DNA of 7,976 nt, from the NCBI GenBank assembly GCA_937951695.1, contig CALFBL010000124.1:1-7976 (forward strand), read 5' to 3'. The stretch is from an uncultured Granulosicoccaceae bacterium (lineage in GTDB: Bacteria > Pseudomonadota > Gammaproteobacteria > Granulosicoccales > Granulosicoccaceae). The notes beneath the pieces were generated by a model, which was given only the letters and a program-made list of their open reading frames with translations, was not told where the DNA came from and did not search any database. The position numbers and the translations under genes were made by a program. Below are positions 6,219 through 7,976 of the stretch, in pieces (position 1 is the first letter of the stretch; every line of letters begins with the position of its first letter).

Positions 6219-7175
6219 ATGTCTAAACACGGCTACGAATCAGGGCGTCTCAATCTACCGTTTGTAGGAATTTGCACGTTTGGCAAATACCGCTACGTTG
6301 AAGACTGGGATGCGATCGATGCCGATGTTGCCGTTCTTGGGGCTCCCTACGATTTCGGTTGCCAGTGGCGTTCCGGCGCACGGATGGGTCCAAGAGCTGT
6401 TCGGGAGGCGTCCACCTTGTTCGCCTTCGGACATGCAGGTGCTTACGACCACGAAGACGATATCGTTTATTTGTCGCCCGATAAAACCACCATAGTCGAT
6501 ATCGGTGATGCAGACATCATCCACACCAAAACCGAACAAAGCCATAAAAACATCGAGTACGGTGTTCGAAAGATTTTACAAGCGGGTGCCATACCTGTGG
6601 TGATTGGTGGGGATCATTCAGTCAATATCCCGTGCATCAACGCTTTCGATGATCAAGGCCCAATGCACGTCATTCAAATTGATGCGCATCTGGACTTTGT
6701 CGATGAACGGCACGAGGTCCGATACGGTCACGGTAACCCGATGCGTCGTGCGGCTGAAAAGACGTACGTCACAGGCTTGTCTCAGATCGGTATCCGGAAC
6801 GTGTCGTCCACCGCTCGGGATGGCTACGAAGATGCGCGGCGCATGGGCTCAGACATCCTATCGGTTCGCCAACTCAGAAAACTCGGAGTTGATGGGGTAC
6901 TGAAACGCATCCCCGAAGGCGTGCGGTACTACCTCACCATTGACATCGATGCGTTTGACCCGTCTATAGCGCCTGGCACGGGAACGCCCAGCCACGGTGG
7001 ATTTCTTTACTATGAAGTGCTGGAATTACTCGATGGCCTGTGCCGGCAAGGACAGATCGTCGGGGTCGATATGGTCGAGGTGGCACCCGATTATGACCAG
7101 ACATCGTCCACCAGTATACTAGCGGCACAGCTATTAATGAATCTGATGGGTCGCATGTTGCACCATCGTTCGTAA
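6219..7175 (+). CDS. Ureohydrolase, agmatinase/arginase family
   Basis: A 318-residue cytoplasmic binuclear manganese hydrolase that cleaves a guanidino group to release urea. All expected metal ligands are visible: H133 in GGDHS, D155/H157/D159 in DAHLD, and D242/D244 in DIDAFDP, followed by the family's APGTGTP. The N-terminal part has GAPYDFG and SGARMGPRAVREAS, the substrate-entry motif typical of agmatinases. VDMVEVAP near residues 285-292 supplies the conserved glutamate. Length and motif order match bacterial SpeB-like agmatinases (about 306-320 residues). Guanidinobutyrases and other guanidino-acid hydrolases share these motifs, so I leave the symbol blank; agmatine is the most likely substrate but is not proven. 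It lies 18 bp after the small exported protein, with a weak AAGG ribosome site 3 nt before the ATG. The stop codon lies within a hairpin. Confidence 0.9.
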   Translation: MSKHGYESGRLNLPFVGICTFGKYRYVEDWDAIDADVAVLGAPYDFGCQWRSGARMGPRAVREASTLFAFGHAGAYDHEDDIVYLSPDKTTIVDIGDADIIHTKTEQSHKNIEYGVRKILQAGAIPVVIGGDHSVNIPCINAFDDQGPMHVIQIDAHLDFVDERHEVRYGHGNPMRRAAEKTYVTGLSQIGIRNVSSTARDGYEDARRMGSDILSVRQLRKLGVDGVLKRIPEGVRYYLTIDIDAFDPSIAPGTGTPSHGGFLYYEVLELLDGLCRQGQIVGVDMVEVAPDYDQTSSTSILAAQLLMNLMGRMLHHRS

Positions 7176-7193
7176 CCGCAAGACTGCGGTTAC
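7172..7193 (+). terminator. Hairpin at the end of the argG-to-ureohydrolase block, possible terminator
   Basis: A perfect 9-bp inverted repeat, GTAACCGCA and TGCGGTTAC, encloses the 4-nt loop AGAC. The ureohydrolase stop codon TAA (7173-7175) lies in the left arm. A run of five T occurs at 7207-7211, thirteen bases past the stem, farther than in a standard intrinsic terminator. It may therefore be a weak terminator, a 3'-end-protecting structure or a bidirectional element. Confidence 0.45.
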
Positions 7194-7229
7194 CTCGTGT
7201 GCTGGATTTTTGACTAAAAATTCGTTGCT

Positions 7230-7272
7230 GTGTACGCGATGCCAATGAAACCGATGGCAGCAAGCAGTACAC
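7230..7272 (+). other. Two-part imperfect hairpin in the leader of the FAN1-like gene
   Basis: The outer arms GTGTAC (7230-7235) and GTACAC (7267-7272) pair perfectly. The inner arms TGCCA (7240-7244) and TGGCA (7255-7259) also pair, around a 10-nt loop. Internal bulges of 4 and 7 nt separate the two stems. The structure ends 16 nt before the ribosome binding site of the next gene. Role unknown: it could be an mRNA leader structure or a palindromic protein-binding site. The rest of the 124-bp spacer shows no convincing promoter. Confidence 0.35.
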
Positions 7273-7288
7273 TCATGCCAGAGGAAAC

Positions 7289-7292
7289 GAGG
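7289..7292 (+). promoter_or_regulatory. Ribosome binding site deciding the GTG start at 7300
   Basis: GAGG lies 7 nt before GTG 7300. The reading frame is open back to a stop at 7246-7248 with no in-frame ATG, so this GTG with its well-placed site is the only good start. Confidence 0.6.
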
Positions 7293-7299
7293 TTGGGGT

Positions 7300-7976
7300 G
7301 TGCTGCCAGAGAACTACTATCTTAGAAATTTTGATGCGTTGACTGCATTCGTCGAAGAGATGTATCGTGAGCTATTAACCGACGATGAATTGGCCTGGTC
7401 AAGCGCTGTAAGGTCTTTGCCTAAACACGCAAAGCAACTCTATGTTCGTCTGCTAAGTCGACAAGACAACACCTTTCGCCTCGGGAAACTAAAATACCCG
7501 GAAATTGCGGATATAGCAGACGCCGCACTGGCACTTGCCAACGCTGGATTTGCCACCACTGAAGCACCGACTGATCTGTCTGTTCTCCTCACAGCCGTGA
7601 CTCGGCCAGAGCTCACAAAACTTCCCGAACTCCACGATATGAAAGCCGCTTCGCGAGCGCAACTTGATGCGCGATTACTCGAAATCGATTCTGACGCTGT
7701 GATCGATGCTCTAGTTGGGCTGGATAGCTGGATTCAAATCCATCACACTGAGCGATTCGAATTGTTCATCCTGTGTTACTTCGGCAATCGCTATCAGGAC
7801 CTCACCGAATTTGTTGTACGCGATCTTGGTCATCAAAGGTACGAACGCTATGCGATAAACAAGGGCTCGCGCGCGTTCCAGACCCGCGAGCACCTCGACG
7901 CGCATTGGCGCTATTTTCATTACCAGGCCATGTTGGATTCGATCGACGCGGGCAACGCCGATGCGCTGATCGCACT
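7300..7976 (+). CDS. FAN1-like VRR-NUC structure-specific nuclease, N-terminal part only
   Basis: About 225 codons are open to the right edge. The sequence resembles the N-terminal half of bacterial FAN1 homologues such as the Pseudomonas aeruginosa protein: LPENYYLRNF (2-11), LPKHAKQLYVRLLSR (40-54), KLKYPEI (63-69), FELFILCYFGNRYQDLTEF (153-171) and a following RYERYAI...SRAFQTRE segment. This region corresponds to the DNA-binding and winged-helix part. The catalytic VRR-NUC domain should lie at the C-terminus, outside the window, so activity cannot be judged here. FAN1 cleaves 5' flaps and takes part in DNA interstrand crosslink repair in eukaryotes; the bacterial role is less defined. The start is GTG with GAGG 7 nt upstream. 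It lies 124 bp after the ureohydrolase and beyond a hairpin, so it is probably a separate transcription unit. It has no evident link to the selenium or arginine genes. The assignment rests on recalled family motifs. Confidence 0.8.
   Translation, partial: MLPENYYLRNFDALTAFVEEMYRELLTDDELAWSSAVRSLPKHAKQLYVRLLSRQDNTFRLGKLKYPEIADIADAALALANAGFATTEAPTDLSVLLTAVTRPELTKLPELHDMKAASRAQLDARLLEIDSDAVIDALVGLDSWIQIHHTERFELFILCYFGNRYQDLTEFVVRDLGHQRYERYAINKGSRAFQTREHLDAHWRYFHYQAMLDSIDAGNADALIA

Noticed and set aside
7210..7238. Promoter for the FAN1-like gene starting with TTGACT at 7210-7215
   Set aside because: The hexamer 17 bp downstream is TACGCG, a poor -10, and neighbouring spacings are no better.
7239..7325. 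A 28-codon small gene overlapping the FAN1-like start
   Set aside because: No clear ribosome site and no recognisable product; mentioned only as a possible leader frame in the findings.
1..7976. Mobile elements, CRISPR arrays, tRNA or rRNA genes
   Set aside because: No transposase-like product, terminal repeats, spaced direct repeats or tRNA-like folds were seen; the window is nearly filled by housekeeping-type genes.

Overview
The window is a compact, almost fully coding stretch of a proteobacterial chromosome. Gene content suggests a gammaproteobacterium, probably marine or environmental: an E. coli-type long ArgG, MnmH beside a fused oxidoreductase-SelD, a GcvT-family FAD oxidoreductase, and a FAN1-like nuclease of the kind found in Pseudomonas. 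This is inferred from gene families only. No mobile element, CRISPR array, tRNA or rRNA gene was seen.

Layout. Positions 1-1064 (minus strand) hold the N-terminal ~355 codons of a FAD-dependent oxidoreductase of the dimethylglycine/sarcosine dehydrogenase family; its gene continues off the left edge. A short divergent region holds a strong sigma70-type promoter (TTGACA, 16 bp, TATAAC) pointing right. From it runs a tight block of five plus-strand genes: argG, mnmH (overlapping argG by 23 bp), an oxidoreductase-selD fusion (ATGA overlap with mnmH), a small exported protein of unknown function (34 bp gap from its preferred start) and a ureohydrolase of the agmatinase/arginase family (18 bp gap). 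A perfect 9-bp hairpin containing the ureohydrolase stop codon closes the block. After a 124-bp spacer with a second hairpin comes the N-terminal ~225 codons of a FAN1-like VRR-NUC nuclease, starting at GTG and running off the right edge.

How the genes may work together. The core is a selenium module. The SelD domain makes selenophosphate, and MnmH uses it to convert 2-thiouridine to 2-selenouridine at the wobble position of certain tRNAs. The FAD/NAD(P)H oxidoreductase fused to SelD is a plausible but unproven partner in selenium or redox handling. No selA, selB or tRNA-Sec gene is in the window, so only the selenouridine use of selenium is visible. The module is flanked by arginine-related enzymes: ArgG makes argininosuccinate, the precursor of arginine, and the ureohydrolase probably removes urea from a guanidino compound. 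The divergent oxidoreductase would act on N-methylated amines. Whether these are linked in metabolism or only in transcription cannot be settled from sequence.

Most notable are the fusion SelD, which departs from the E. coli sequence at several otherwise conserved positions, and the argG 5' end, where promoter and start-codon evidence conflict.
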